A stretch of DNA of 64,000 nt from positions 124,001 to 188,000 of the forward strand of contig NZ_JADNBB010000008.1 of assembly GCF_015550595.1 (NCBI RefSeq). Direction: 5' to 3'. Positions 36,716 through 44,701 of this stretch are shown here, piece by piece. The notes under the pieces were generated by a model. It was given only the letters and a program-made list of their open reading frames with translations, made no database searches and had not been told where the DNA came from. Source of the stretch: Parabacteroides goldsteinii. Lineage in GTDB: Bacteria; Bacteroidota; Bacteroidia; Bacteroidales; Tannerellaceae. Numbering within the stretch: the first letter of the stretch is position 1; each line of letters begins with the position of its first letter. The position numbers were made by a program, and so were the translations under genes.

Positions 36716-36881
36716 CAATTAAGTTTTACTATTAGTATAATCGTCCTGGCCGAAACCGAAATTGTTGATTTTTATGTACACCTATTATTTATAAGGTAAA
36801 TACCCAAATGAAAGGGATTTTTTATTGGTTGTTCCTTTCATATAAAAGAGGAGTCATTCTGTGAAGAATGGCTCTTTTTTT
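36716..36881 (+). ncRNA. Small-RNA candidate A
   Basis: A transcript of about 165 bases is predicted from the promoter at 36679-36709 to a T-run ending at 36881. It has no open frame of note. It begins near a conserved segment ACTATTAGTATAATCG. Hairpin 1 pairs 36808-36817 with 36832-36841 and presents a loop containing TTTTTATTGGTTG. Hairpin 2 is the terminator: GAGTCATTCT (36851-36860), loop GTGA, AGAATGGCTC (36865-36874), then seven Ts. Candidate B has the same order with changed but still pairing stems. I could not match it to a known RNA family. Confidence 0.75.
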
Positions 36882-36947
36882 GGCTTAAAAGAGGAATATA
36901 ACCCGTAATAGGTAGCCGATGCTTCTTTTTTTACTCAGTAATAGGTA

Positions 36948-36978
36948 TTGTGTACTCTTGCGGGCAGCCCTATCTTTG
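36948..36978 (+). promoter_or_regulatory. Promoter of small-RNA candidate B
   Basis: TTG at 36948-36950, a 20-base spacer and TATCTTTG at 36971-36978 match the consensus exactly, with the same spacing as promoter A. The box TAGGTATTG includes the TTG, as in A. Confidence 0.75.
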
Positions 36979-36984
36979 CAATGT

Positions 36985-37138
36985 AAAAAGAAAGTAACAC
37001 TATTAGTATAATCGCTATATCAAAACCTTTTTGCTAATTATGTAAGCATATAAGATGATTAAACGTATGTCGGAATGTTTTTATTGGTTGTTTCCGGCAT
37101 AAAAAAGGAGCTATCCTGTGAAGGATGGTTCCTTTTTT
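36985..37138 (+). ncRNA. Small-RNA candidate B, paralogue of A
   Basis: About 154 bases from the promoter to the T-run. It shares ACTATTAGTATAATCG near the 5' end. Hairpin 1 pairs ATGTCGGAA (37067-37075) with TTCCGGCAT (37092-37100) around the same loop sequence TTTTTATTGGTTGT. The terminator is GGAGCTATCCT (37107-37117), loop GTGA, AGGATGGTTCC (37122-37132), then six Ts. Stem bases differ from A at several places in both arms while pairing is kept, whereas the loops are conserved. That pattern points to a real structured RNA family. Confidence 0.77.
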
Positions 37139-37366
37139 ATTTTGCATCGGCGCATGCGAAGAAGAGAACAATGGTTAATGTAACTATCTGTTGTATAGAA
37201 CTGAATTTTATCGACATTCTGTATTTTGAATATTAAACTGTTTTGAGCGAATATATAAAACATTCATAATGTGTTATTTTGTAGATAAATATCCCCTCCG
37301 AATCTAACAATGTATTAATATAATACGTATATTGTGCTATCTTAATATATTAAATAATAGAATTGT

Positions 37367-37603
37367 ATGGAAGACAAAAAAACGGAACTGTCTCCCTGGA
37401 GGAGAGCGTATGGGGTAACGGAATTCGCCCAGTTGTATTTTCCCGGCCGGACACCGGTGATTGCCTATAAACGTATGTGGGAATGGATACGCACTTCGCG
37501 CGGACTGAAGGCCAAATTGGAAGCCGCCGGGTGGGTGAAGTTCCAGAAACTCTACACGCCGAAGCAAGTCGGCGTATTGATCGAACATTTGGGAGAACCC
37601 TGA
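37367..37603 (+). CDS. DUF4248 family small protein
   Basis: A 78-residue protein, basic and aromatic (YGVTEFAQLYFPGRTPVIAYKRMWEWIR). It matches the DUF4248 family, which in Bacteroidales is usually encoded just before a VirE_N/DUF3987 gene, as here (25 bases). The central segment looks like a helix-turn-helix, so DNA binding is possible. The function is not known. Its GC content is higher than that of the AT-rich leader in front of it. Confidence 0.8.
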   Translation: MEDKKTELSPWRRAYGVTEFAQLYFPGRTPVIAYKRMWEWIRTSRGLKAKLEAAGWVKFQKLYTPKQVGVLIEHLGEP

Positions 37604-37628
37604 TAGTATTAAACTTAATTGATTCAGC

Positions 37629-39986
37629 ATGAGAAATCCAGTTAATCAAACCGTCGAATGTACCCTGTTCAGAACAGCATTCGACACCACCTCTTACACG
37701 GCGGTTACCCTCGGTGGCTATTTAGCCGATGTGGTAAACGGTAAGTATAAACAACAAGTAGAAAACGTTCGCGCCCTGGTCACCTCCGGCCATCAGGAAG
37801 AAGCGGGTATCTGTAAGAAGAACCTTCCCCTGCTCGTGGCAGGCGGGCGGATGGCAGGCGGCCGCAAACGTGAGCACCTGGTAGACTACTCCGGCTGCGT
37901 GGTGGGCGACCTCGACCATGTGTCCGGATCACCCTCGGAACTGCTTGGCCGCGCCAAAGAACTACCCTATGTAAAAGCAGGCCATATCAGCCCATCGGGT
38001 ACCGGTCTCAAACTCTTCGTGCTGGTAGACAGCGATATGGAACACCACGCCCAAGCCTTTGCAGTGGTGAGCCGCCTGCTCGAAACCGACCTGCCGGGCG
38101 TGAAGGTAGACCCTTCGGGCAAAGACCCCAACCGCGGTTGTTTTGTAAGCTACGACCCGTCAGCCTTTTATAAGGAAGAAGCCGAAGCGGTGCGCATCCC
38201 CATTGGCCCCGACAAGGCAGATGTCTTCTCTGAGGCGGAACCCCGTTCGCTGTCCAACTACATCGACAAGTTTGAAACCGGCAATCCTTTTGCTGACGGT
38301 GGCCGCCATAGCTACGTGGTGAAACTGGCCTCGGCTCTCAACAGTGCCGGCTTCGGCGAAAGCGAAGTAGTGGCCGAATGTCTCTACCGCTACACCGCTC
38401 CGGGTTTCGGTGAAAAAGAAATCCTTACTACCGTGTCCGACATTTACCGCCGTTACCGATCTGCCCACGGCAGTAATTCCTGCCGTCAGTTACCGGGTAT
38501 GGCGACGAAAAAAAGTATCAAAAATCTCAAAAGTATCACCCCCGTTTCCGAAGATGCACTTTCGGATGAAGGTTTCTCTATGGAGCCTGATTATGAACCC
38601 GTAGAGAGTGATTTTCCTCACTTTGAAAAACCCCTTTTGGCAACCCTTCCGAGTCTTCTCGCGGACGCTTTGAAGCCGGCCGCCGACGATACGGAACACG
38701 ACCTGATATTGCTCGCCGCACTCACCATGATTAGTACCGCGCTCCCGAATGTGAGAGGCTCGATGCAGAACGAAATCTATTATCCCCCGTTCTACACTGT
38801 CGTGACCGGCCCCTCGGGCAGTGGCAAGGGCTGTGTCAGCCGGGTGTTTAAAATGATAGAACCCTGGCAGCGTTCTGTCTACGATGATTCGTTCCGCAAG
38901 GTGGAGGAATATAATGTGCAAAAGGAAGCCTACGAGGGCTACAAACAACAGCAACGCCAGTCGCGAACTAAAAAGCCGGCCGGTATTCCTCCTGAATGTC
39001 CCCGCCCGGTGTACCAAAAGCAGCTTCACATGGGTGGCTACACGACTACCGCGCGTATGATCGCGCAGTTGGAAATAAACGCCCCTTATGCTTCCTTCTT
39101 GTTTGAAACCGAACTCGAGTCGGTGAACAACACCATGGCACAGGATTTTGGCGGCTACGGATACATTCTCAACCAGGCATTCCACGGCGAACGGGTGAGC
39201 TGTGCCTCGAAAACCAATGGAACCAACATCGTTGAGCGTCCGAAACTGGGTATGTTTCTAACCGGTACTCCCGGCATGTTCACCAAGCTCGTACCCTCTA
39301 CCGAAAACGGCCTTTTCAGCCGTCTCCTGATCTACCATATTGTCGGAGGAGGCACCTATCGCTGCCTGACCTCCGCAGACGATGATCCGAAGAATGCTTC
39401 TTATTTCAGCGAACTGGGCGAAAGATTGCGTCTGATGGCCGTGTTTCTCGAACAATCGGAGACGTTTGTAAGTTTCACCGACCGTCAGCGTAAGAAGCTC
39501 GACCGCTATTTCTCACGCGAATATTATAATGTACGCGTGTTCGGTAATGACGACGTTACCTCGGTCGTGTTGCGTCACCGCCTGATTATCTTCCGTATTG
39601 CCATGGTATTAACCGCCTTACGCAAAGCGGAGGAAGAAGTCAAGTTAAAACATTGCAGCATAACCGATGCCGACTTCGATGTGGCTTTCCATATCGGTAC
39701 TGTTTGCCTGCGTCATTCGATGCTGGTAAGCACCACCTTGAAGCATAGCGATACTGAGCGGCATTTTAAGATGCACACAGCCCAGCGCGACCTGTTTGCC
39801 GCCATGCCGGATAAGTTTAAAACAGCAACGCTGGTGGAAGAGGCGGTTGTCCGCGGGATCAGCCGTTCGAGTGCGTTCCGTATGCTGAAAAAGGCGCAGA
39901 TGTATGATTTATTGATCTCATTAGGTGCGGGTTACTATGATAAAACGGACTCGGGGAAAAATGTCATTATTTCGAAAAAGGGGTAG
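37629..39986 (+). CDS. VirE_N / DUF3987 primase-helicase-like protein
   Basis: A 785-residue protein. The N-terminal third is a BT4734/VirE N-terminal-type domain (about 20-185; GDLDHVSGSPSELLGRA, ISPSGTGLKLFVLVD). The middle and C-terminus are DUF3987, with a Walker A motif GPSGSGKGCVSR at about residue 397 and FETELESVNN after it. A winged-helix-like end has SRSSAFRMLKKAQMY. Such proteins resemble replication proteins of mobile elements, but in Bacteroidales they occur as fixed genes near variable surface loci. Base composition is clearly richer in GC than the flanking genes, a sign of different origin. The HU-like and amidase genes that often follow are missing. Confidence 0.85.
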   Translation: MRNPVNQTVECTLFRTAFDTTSYTAVTLGGYLADVVNGKYKQQVENVRALVTSGHQEEAGICKKNLPLLVAGGRMAGGRKREHLVDYSGCVVGDLDHVSGSPSELLGRAKELPYVKAGHISPSGTGLKLFVLVDSDMEHHAQAFAVVSRLLETDLPGVKVDPSGKDPNRGCFVSYDPSAFYKEEAEAVRIPIGPDKADVFSEAEPRSLSNYIDKFETGNPFADGGRHSYVVKLASALNSAGFGESEVVAECLYRYTAPGFGEKEILTTVSDIYRRYRSAHGSNSCRQLPGMATKKSIKNLKSITPVSEDALSDEGFSMEPDYEPVESDFPHFEKPLLATLPSLLADALKPAADDTEHDLILLAALTMISTALPNVRGSMQNEIYYPPFYTVVTGPSGSGKGCVSRVFKMIEPWQRSVYDDSFRKVEEYNVQKEAYEGYKQQQRQSRTKKPAGIPPECPRPVYQKQLHMGGYTTTARMIAQLEINAPYASFLFETELESVNNTMAQDFGGYGYILNQAFHGERVSCASKTNGTNIVERPKLGMFLTGTPGMFTKLVPSTENGLFSRLLIYHIVGGGTYRCLTSADDDPKNASYFSELGERLRLMAVFLEQSETFVSFTDRQRKKLDRYFSREYYNVRVFGNDDVTSVVLRHRLIIFRIAMVLTALRKAEEEVKLKHCSITDADFDVAFHIGTVCLRHSMLVSTTLKHSDTERHFKMHTAQRDLFAAMPDKFKTATLVEEAVVRGISRSSAFRMLKKAQMYDLLISLGAGYYDKTDSGKNVIISKKG

Positions 39987-40045
39987 AGACTTTTGAAACT
40001 ATTGAGACTTTTTATCGTATTCTTCCTCCTTGCCGATCCCCTTGT

Positions 40046-40128
40046 AAATGGGTAGGCACCGGACAAATAACGGGTAGTTACCCGTAGAAAATGAGTAGGC
40101 ATCGGAGGTGAAACGGATAGTTATCCAT
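40046..40128. repeat. Two tandem 43-base units carrying palindromes
   Basis: Each unit has AAATGnGTAGGCAnCGGA followed by a palindrome: ACGGGTA-GT-TACCCGT at 40070-40085 and ACGGATA-GT-TATCCAT at 40113-40128. The G-to-A change in the left arm is matched by C-to-T in the right arm, so the symmetry is kept. Confidence 0.65.
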
Positions 40129-40216
40129 CCAAAAACCGACTTTATTTAACATTTGTTGGATATAAGGCTATAAGCTATGAATAGCAAGGCGAGAGATCGA
40201 AAAAAGACTGACTAAA

Positions 40217-40405
40217 AAAATCGATCGTTTTTTATCGTCACAAAGGTAACTCATCATTTTGAAATACCAATCATTTCTTCCAATTTTTTTTCCATTCCTA
40301 TCTTCTTTCTTATCAACAGAATAGCAAAGCGAGTACGAAATTACTGCTTTTTGTCATCAAATCGAAATTTCTCAAAAACAGTGACGAGAAAAAACGATCG
40401 TTTTA
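40217..40405. repeat. Candidate invertible promoter segment
   Basis: Arms at 40217-40241 and 40381-40405 are inverted copies with 22 of 25 bases matching, around 139 bases. Weaker matching continues outward (TTTTAG and AGTC on both sides after a small gap). Each arm contains ACGATCG, and the right arm has AAACGATCGT, one base from the Mpi-type recombination consensus as I remember it (ARACGTWCGT). The only consensus promoter inside lies at the left arm and points left. Confidence 0.7.
40241..40270 (-). promoter_or_regulatory. Promoter inside the invertible segment, facing away from the DUF6383 gene
   Basis: On the - strand: TTG at 40270-40268, a 19-base spacer, then TACCTTTG at 40248-40241, touching the left repeat arm. 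After inversion it would lie beside the right arm, about 100 bases before the ATG at 40491 and pointing at it. Confidence 0.7.
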
Positions 40406-40425
40406 GCTAGTCATTAACATTTGGA

Positions 40426-40444
40426 AGCCTACCGAGAGTAGGCT
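40426..40444 (+). promoter_or_regulatory. Hairpin in the leader of the DUF6383 gene
   Basis: AGCCTAC (40426-40432), loop CGAGA, GTAGGCT (40438-40444). It is 46 bases before the start codon, with no terminator-like T-run directly after it; it may protect or regulate the mRNA. Confidence 0.55.
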
Positions 40445-40490
40445 GTGAGCGAGTTTTTATAACACTATTATTAATATTAAATTTTAAATT

Positions 40491-43400
40491 ATGAACAAAA
40501 AGTTTTCTACGTTAGTGGCTGTCCTTCTGGCAGCCGGTGCTTGGACAACGCTGGATGCTAAGGTAATTGAGGTTTCAACACCGGCAGCTGGTGGTTCTTA
40601 TTTGGTCGGTACGGGCATTAATGCCAGTGAAAGTACTGAGTACACTTTGTTGTTAGCGGCTGATGGAAAAGCAGCCCAAGCTGATAAAGATGCTGTAACT
40701 GCAGAATCTCCTGTTTGGAAATTAGTGGAAGCGGAGAAAGGTAAGTATAAATTACAGGCTGCAGATGGCAAGGTTTTTTATGCTGTAAATGGTGCAACCG
40801 AAGAAGCTGGTGGTAAGGTTTTGACTTTGTCAGCCGAGCCTATTGAGAATTCTTTACCTGTTTTGTTTACTATCGAAGACGATGGTAAGCTAAAGTTGGT
40901 TAATGTTGATGATTTTAGTAACAATACTGATATTACAGGTGAGTTGTACTTAAAGATTGAAGCTTCTCAGTGTTCTCTTGATGCAACAGGTGTTGTTATC
41001 GACTTCGGTGTTTACGCTTCAAACAATGAAAATGCGCTTCCCGGCTTTGATTTGAATGTAAGTGACAACGGTGAAGTTGTTTTGGATGCATTTGATGCGT
41101 CTAAAACTTACGAAGCTCCTGTTTATTTCCAGACAGAAGACGGTTATCTGACAGTAGCATCTGAAGATGGTAAATTAGTCGTAAAAACATTAAAAGCTGC
41201 TCCTACTGCTGCACAATCTTATAATGCATCTTGGATATGGGCAGAAGGAAAGTTGGTTTCTGTTGCTGCTGTTGCTGCAAAAGAAAAAGCGACTCAATTG
41301 GTTGTGGCTAATGTTGTTGCAAGAGCTGCTGGCTCTGTGACTTACACATTGGCAGGAACAGGTTCTGAGTTTGCTGTAAAAGATAATGCGATTACTTCTG
41401 TTGCTGCTGCTAACTTAGCTGGAACTGCTCTTTATGCATCAGCAAGTGTAAATGCAACTGCTGCTCCGGCATCAACTATTGCTGTAACAGGCAGCCAGAA
41501 TATTGTTGAAGGATCTTATAAACTGGCAACATCAGTTCCTTCCGGTTATTGTGTTGTTACATTGGGTACCGACAAATATTTGAAAGCTGGCGCAACAGCG
41601 ACTGTTGAAACAAGTATTTCTGCAAATGATATTGAAGGTTATAAAAACTTCTTGTGGTCTGTTGCAAAAACAGAACTGAATGGAAAAGTTTTCTATAGCT
41701 TCACTAGCTTGGCTAAAGGTGCAGATAATAAACCTTATAAATGGACTGTTAGTGGCGAAACTTCATTTGAAGCAAACGAAGCATATAGTGAAAGAGGTAT
41801 TACGTTAGCTACTTCGGCTAATCCTATTCAAGCTAATGGAACAGCAGGTGCTTCAGCTGCCGTTATCGGTTTCTACGAATCTTTTGCTTTGGCTCATACA
41901 CAGGCTAAATTAAATAGCATCCTTAATCCGGGCTTCGAGCTGACTGTTAAGTACGATAAAGACAAAAACAAAGATAAAACGATTGAAAATGTCGATGTAC
42001 TGCAGCAAAAAATGTATCCGGAAGGTGACGACGCTGCAACTAAGGTCGCATTGTGGAATAACGAAAAGCTAGACCAAGGTAAAAATGCTAAGAAATTAGT
42101 ATTGGATACTAAGGGTACTGTAGGTAGTGATGTTATCGGTGAATTCAAGTGGTTAACTCAGAAAGAAATCGATAAGGGAACAACAGGTCAGTACTTGTCT
42201 GAATTCCAGTTCCAGTATGCTCAAGGTAATCCTGATGTGATCTCTAAATTAGTTGTAGTAGATAAAGGTAATGTTTCTATCTTGTTCAATGATAACAAAT
42301 ATTATCTGACAACTTCTATCGCTGCTGATGCTAAGTTGCCGTATATCAAACTGGGTGCAAGCAACGTCTACGATGTTAAGAAATTGTTAGGACAGTACCT
42401 GAATTTCTCTTATGCTGATACAAGAGCAAATGCAAAAGACAATAGCGAAGAGTATAAGTATGCAGGTGTTTTGGCTGTAACTAATGAGGATGGAACAGAT
42501 CCGACAGATAATGCTGCGGATTATGTACCAGCAAGTACAGTATTATTGTCTTCTCCGGAAGCACAGTGGGCTGTAATCGCTGCCGATTTGGATAATAATA
42601 CCTTCACATTGCAGAACCGTGAAAGCGGCATTAAGATTGCAAATGTGCAATTGCGTGAAGTAGATGGCGATAAGTTTATTGTTACATCTGATAATACGGC
42701 ATTCAATGATGACCTTGTAACTTTGAACAAAACAGCTGCAAAAGGTCAGATCAACTTTGATGGTTACATGCAGACAACTGCAAACGTATTGAGAAATGAA
42801 AACTTCTATCTGGGTCAGTATCATGCTATCGAAGGAAATAACAATGCTTATTTCGTTGAAAACCATACTGACAAAGCAAGCCATCAGATCGGTATGACTG
42901 CTGAAAAGGAAAATGCCCAGAAATGGAACCTGCGTTTTGCAATGAAAGCGGATAATGAAGGTGAATATACAGAAGTTGATACTGTATTTATTTACACGAC
43001 ATTTGCAACATTGAAAGATGGTAAGATCGTAACTTCAGGTGATGATGCATTGAAAGATACATTGGCTATCCTTCCGTATGCATTCCAGAATGCTTCTAAC
43101 CGTGAATTTGTTGATTACAAAACAGGTAAAGGTTATGAATTCTATTTCTGTGATCCTGAAAACAAGGATAACGAAGATCAGGATGCTGCTCGTTTCGCTC
43201 TGAAGAAGAAACCGAATGACACTTATAACTTCGTAAGAATTGCTCCGGCAGTAACAGAAGCAACTCCTGCTGCAACTAAATTGGATGATAACAAAGTATT
43301 TGTTGCCAACAGTGCAGACAAGGGTTCTTTGAAGAATATGCTGACCTATGCTGAAGATCAGAACTCTCTGATGGTTGTTGAAAAAGCTGATTCTCCTGAA

Positions 43401-44414
43401 TATCATAAAATTGCTGCTGCATGGGGTGACACAATCAAGTTGTTCCGTAACGAAAATAACTCGCAGGTATTGTATGAAAAACTGGATGCAAAATCAGTTG
43501 TCGAAAATGATTCTTTGAGCTTCCTGAACATTGATAATGTAAATCAGTTCAAGGTAAATCCGGCTATTTTTGCAGATACAGCTTATATCAATCGTGTAGA
43601 TGTTGACGGTGAACTGAACACTTGCTACCAGTATTTACTGGCTGTAAATGTAGATCCTGAAAAGTCTTACTATTGCCCGTACAACCCGACTCACAACACA
43701 GACGAGTGGAGAGATGCTAATGGTGGTCCTTGTGCAGATGCAAAAGAAAACAGAGCTGTTCACGGTCGCTTCCTGATCAACCTGATCGATACTGCTAATG
43801 TTTACGGTGTAGACCATATCCACAGCAATCCATATATCAATGAAGTTGAAGCAGGTGAAAGCCTTGCCAAGCTGTCATTCGTAGAAGGTGTTCATGCTGG
43901 CGATACATTGTATGTAACTCGTAAGGGTGGTGAAGCTGTGAAGATTGCTATGGATTCTCCTGAGTTCAACGTAGCTAAGTTCGCTTTCCGTTATGTGGAT
44001 AGTGCAGAAAAGATATTCAAAATTCAGACTCAGTGGAAGCCGTATTCTCCGGAAACTGATGTTGATAAAATTGAAAAGGCTGCAACTAACGAAGGTTACC
44101 TGAAATGGATCAATGGTACAGTTGTAGTTGTGAATGATTTCGAAAGAGGTGATGTATTCGGTATCGAAGAAAACTACGAAGGTGATCCTGTAGCTAACGA
44201 AGATATCACAACTTCTTCAATCAGTGTAATCGCTAAAGAAGGTGCCGTAATTATCAACGGTGCAGCTGGTAAGAAAGTTGCTATCAGCAACGTTCTTGGT
44301 CAGACAATTGCTAACACAGTTCTTTCTTCTGACAATGCTACTATCGCTGCTCCTGCAGGTGTAGTTGTTGTAGCTGTAGAAGGCGAAGCAGCTGTAAAGG
44401 CAATCGTAAAATAA
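40491..44414 (+). CDS. Giant DUF6383 surface protein under phase-variable-type control
   Basis: A 1307-residue exported protein with a signal peptide (residues 1-23, ending LDAK). The first 350 residues are rich in Ala, Val and Thr and low in Cys, as in S-layer or adhesin stalks. The last 250 match the protein at 13536 (GRFLINLIDT, FVEGVH, DTLYVTRKGGE), and the final 70 residues form the DUF6383 module with SNVLGQTIAN and APAGVVVVAVEGEAAVKAIVK. The module recalls type IX secretion sorting tails (inference). Codon use is biased as in highly expressed genes. The promoter region appears invertible and OFF in this sequence. A phase-variable surface-layer-like or adhesive role is likely but unproven. 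Confidence 0.85.
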   Translation: MNKKFSTLVAVLLAAGAWTTLDAKVIEVSTPAAGGSYLVGTGINASESTEYTLLLAADGKAAQADKDAVTAESPVWKLVEAEKGKYKLQAADGKVFYAVNGATEEAGGKVLTLSAEPIENSLPVLFTIEDDGKLKLVNVDDFSNNTDITGELYLKIEASQCSLDATGVVIDFGVYASNNENALPGFDLNVSDNGEVVLDAFDASKTYEAPVYFQTEDGYLTVASEDGKLVVKTLKAAPTAAQSYNASWIWAEGKLVSVAAVAAKEKATQLVVANVVARAAGSVTYTLAGTGSEFAVKDNAITSVAAANLAGTALYASASVNATAAPASTIAVTGSQNIVEGSYKLATSVPSGYCVVTLGTDKYLKAGATATVETSISANDIEGYKNFLWSVAKTELNGKVFYSFTSLAKGADNKPYKWTVSGETSFEANEAYSERGITLATSANPIQANGTAGASAAVIGFYESFALAHTQAKLNSILNPGFELTVKYDKDKNKDKTIENVDVLQQKMYPEGDDAATKVALWNNEKLDQGKNAKKLVLDTKGTVGSDVIGEFKWLTQKEIDKGTTGQYLSEFQFQYAQGNPDVISKLVVVDKGNVSILFNDNKYYLTTSIAADAKLPYIKLGASNVYDVKKLLGQYLNFSYADTRANAKDNSEEYKYAGVLAVTNEDGTDPTDNAADYVPASTVLLSSPEAQWAVIAADLDNNTFTLQNRESGIKIANVQLREVDGDKFIVTSDNTAFNDDLVTLNKTAAKGQINFDGYMQTTANVLRNENFYLGQYHAIEGNNNAYFVENHTDKASHQIGMTAEKENAQKWNLRFAMKADNEGEYTEVDTVFIYTTFATLKDGKIVTSGDDALKDTLAILPYAFQNASNREFVDYKTGKGYEFYFCDPENKDNEDQDAARFALKKKPNDTYNFVRIAPAVTEATPAATKLDDNKVFVANSADKGSLKNMLTYAEDQNSLMVVEKADSPEYHKIAAAWGDTIKLFRNENNSQVLYEKLDAKSVVENDSLSFLNIDNVNQFKVNPAIFADTAYINRVDVDGELNTCYQYLLAVNVDPEKSYYCPYNPTHNTDEWRDANGGPCADAKENRAVHGRFLINLIDTANVYGVDHIHSNPYINEVEAGESLAKLSFVEGVHAGDTLYVTRKGGEAVKIAMDSPEFNVAKFAFRYVDSAEKIFKIQTQWKPYSPETDVDKIEKAATNEGYLKWINGTVVVVNDFERGDVFGIEENYEGDPVANEDITTSSISVIAKEGAVIINGAAGKKVAISNVLGQTIANTVLSSDNATIAAPAGVVVVAVEGEAAVKAIVK

Positions 44415-44445
44415 GAAACTATTTATAATCAATAAATTTAAATTT

Positions 44446-44506
44446 GACTGCGCGGTGATATCGGACAAGAATCAACCAAGTATCCCGCGAGGGCGAACAA
44501 GCAGTC
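44446..44506 (+). other. Structured 3' region after the DUF6383 gene
   Basis: GACTGC (44446-44451) pairs with GCAGTC (44501-44506); inside, GCGG-t-GATA (44452-44460) pairs with TATCCCGC (44481-44488). The inner loop contains CAACCAA. It may be a 3' UTR stability element. Confidence 0.5.
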
Positions 44507-44578
44507 GATATTAATACTAAAGTAATGAAATAAAGTTCTTCTGTTCGATCTCTGTGAAGAGCAAAAACAGACAAAAAC

Positions 44579-44612
44579 AAAGCCCCGACAGGAACTCCTG
44601 CCGGGGCTTTCT
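44579..44612 (+). terminator. GC-rich terminator before the higBA pair
   Basis: AAAGCCCCG with CAGGA pairs with TCCTG and CGGGGCTTT. The T-run is short (TTTCT). It is about 165 bases after the DUF6383 stop. Confidence 0.75.
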
Positions 44613-44653
44613 GTGTTAAGTACGGGAACGAATGTGATATTGCTGCGAAAGCT

Positions 44654-44683
44654 TTGCGTATTGTGAAGTTTTTTATACCTTTG
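44654..44683 (+). promoter_or_regulatory. Promoter of the HigBA pair
   Basis: TTG at 44654-44656, a 19-base spacer and TACCTTTG at 44676-44683 match the consensus exactly, 18 bases before the ATG at 44702. Confidence 0.75.
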
Positions 44684-44701
44684 TCATAAAGATAGATTGG
44701 A

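Larger units (their letters stand above)
36501..37366. other. Long intergenic region with promoters and two small-RNA candidates
   Basis: This 866-base AT-rich region holds the operon promoter (36520-36550), six TAGGTA boxes, and two small-RNA genes with their own promoters and terminators (to 37138). From 37140 to 37366 I see only AT-rich sequence and the leader of the DUF4248 gene. Confidence 0.7.
39987..40490. other. Intergenic region with palindromic tandem repeats and an invertible promoter candidate
   Basis: This 504-base region holds a 43-base tandem repeat with palindromes (40046-40128), a 15-base direct repeat (40179 and 40319), inverted repeats 40217-40241 / 40381-40405 and a leader hairpin (40426-40444). 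I see no coding sequence. Confidence 0.7.
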
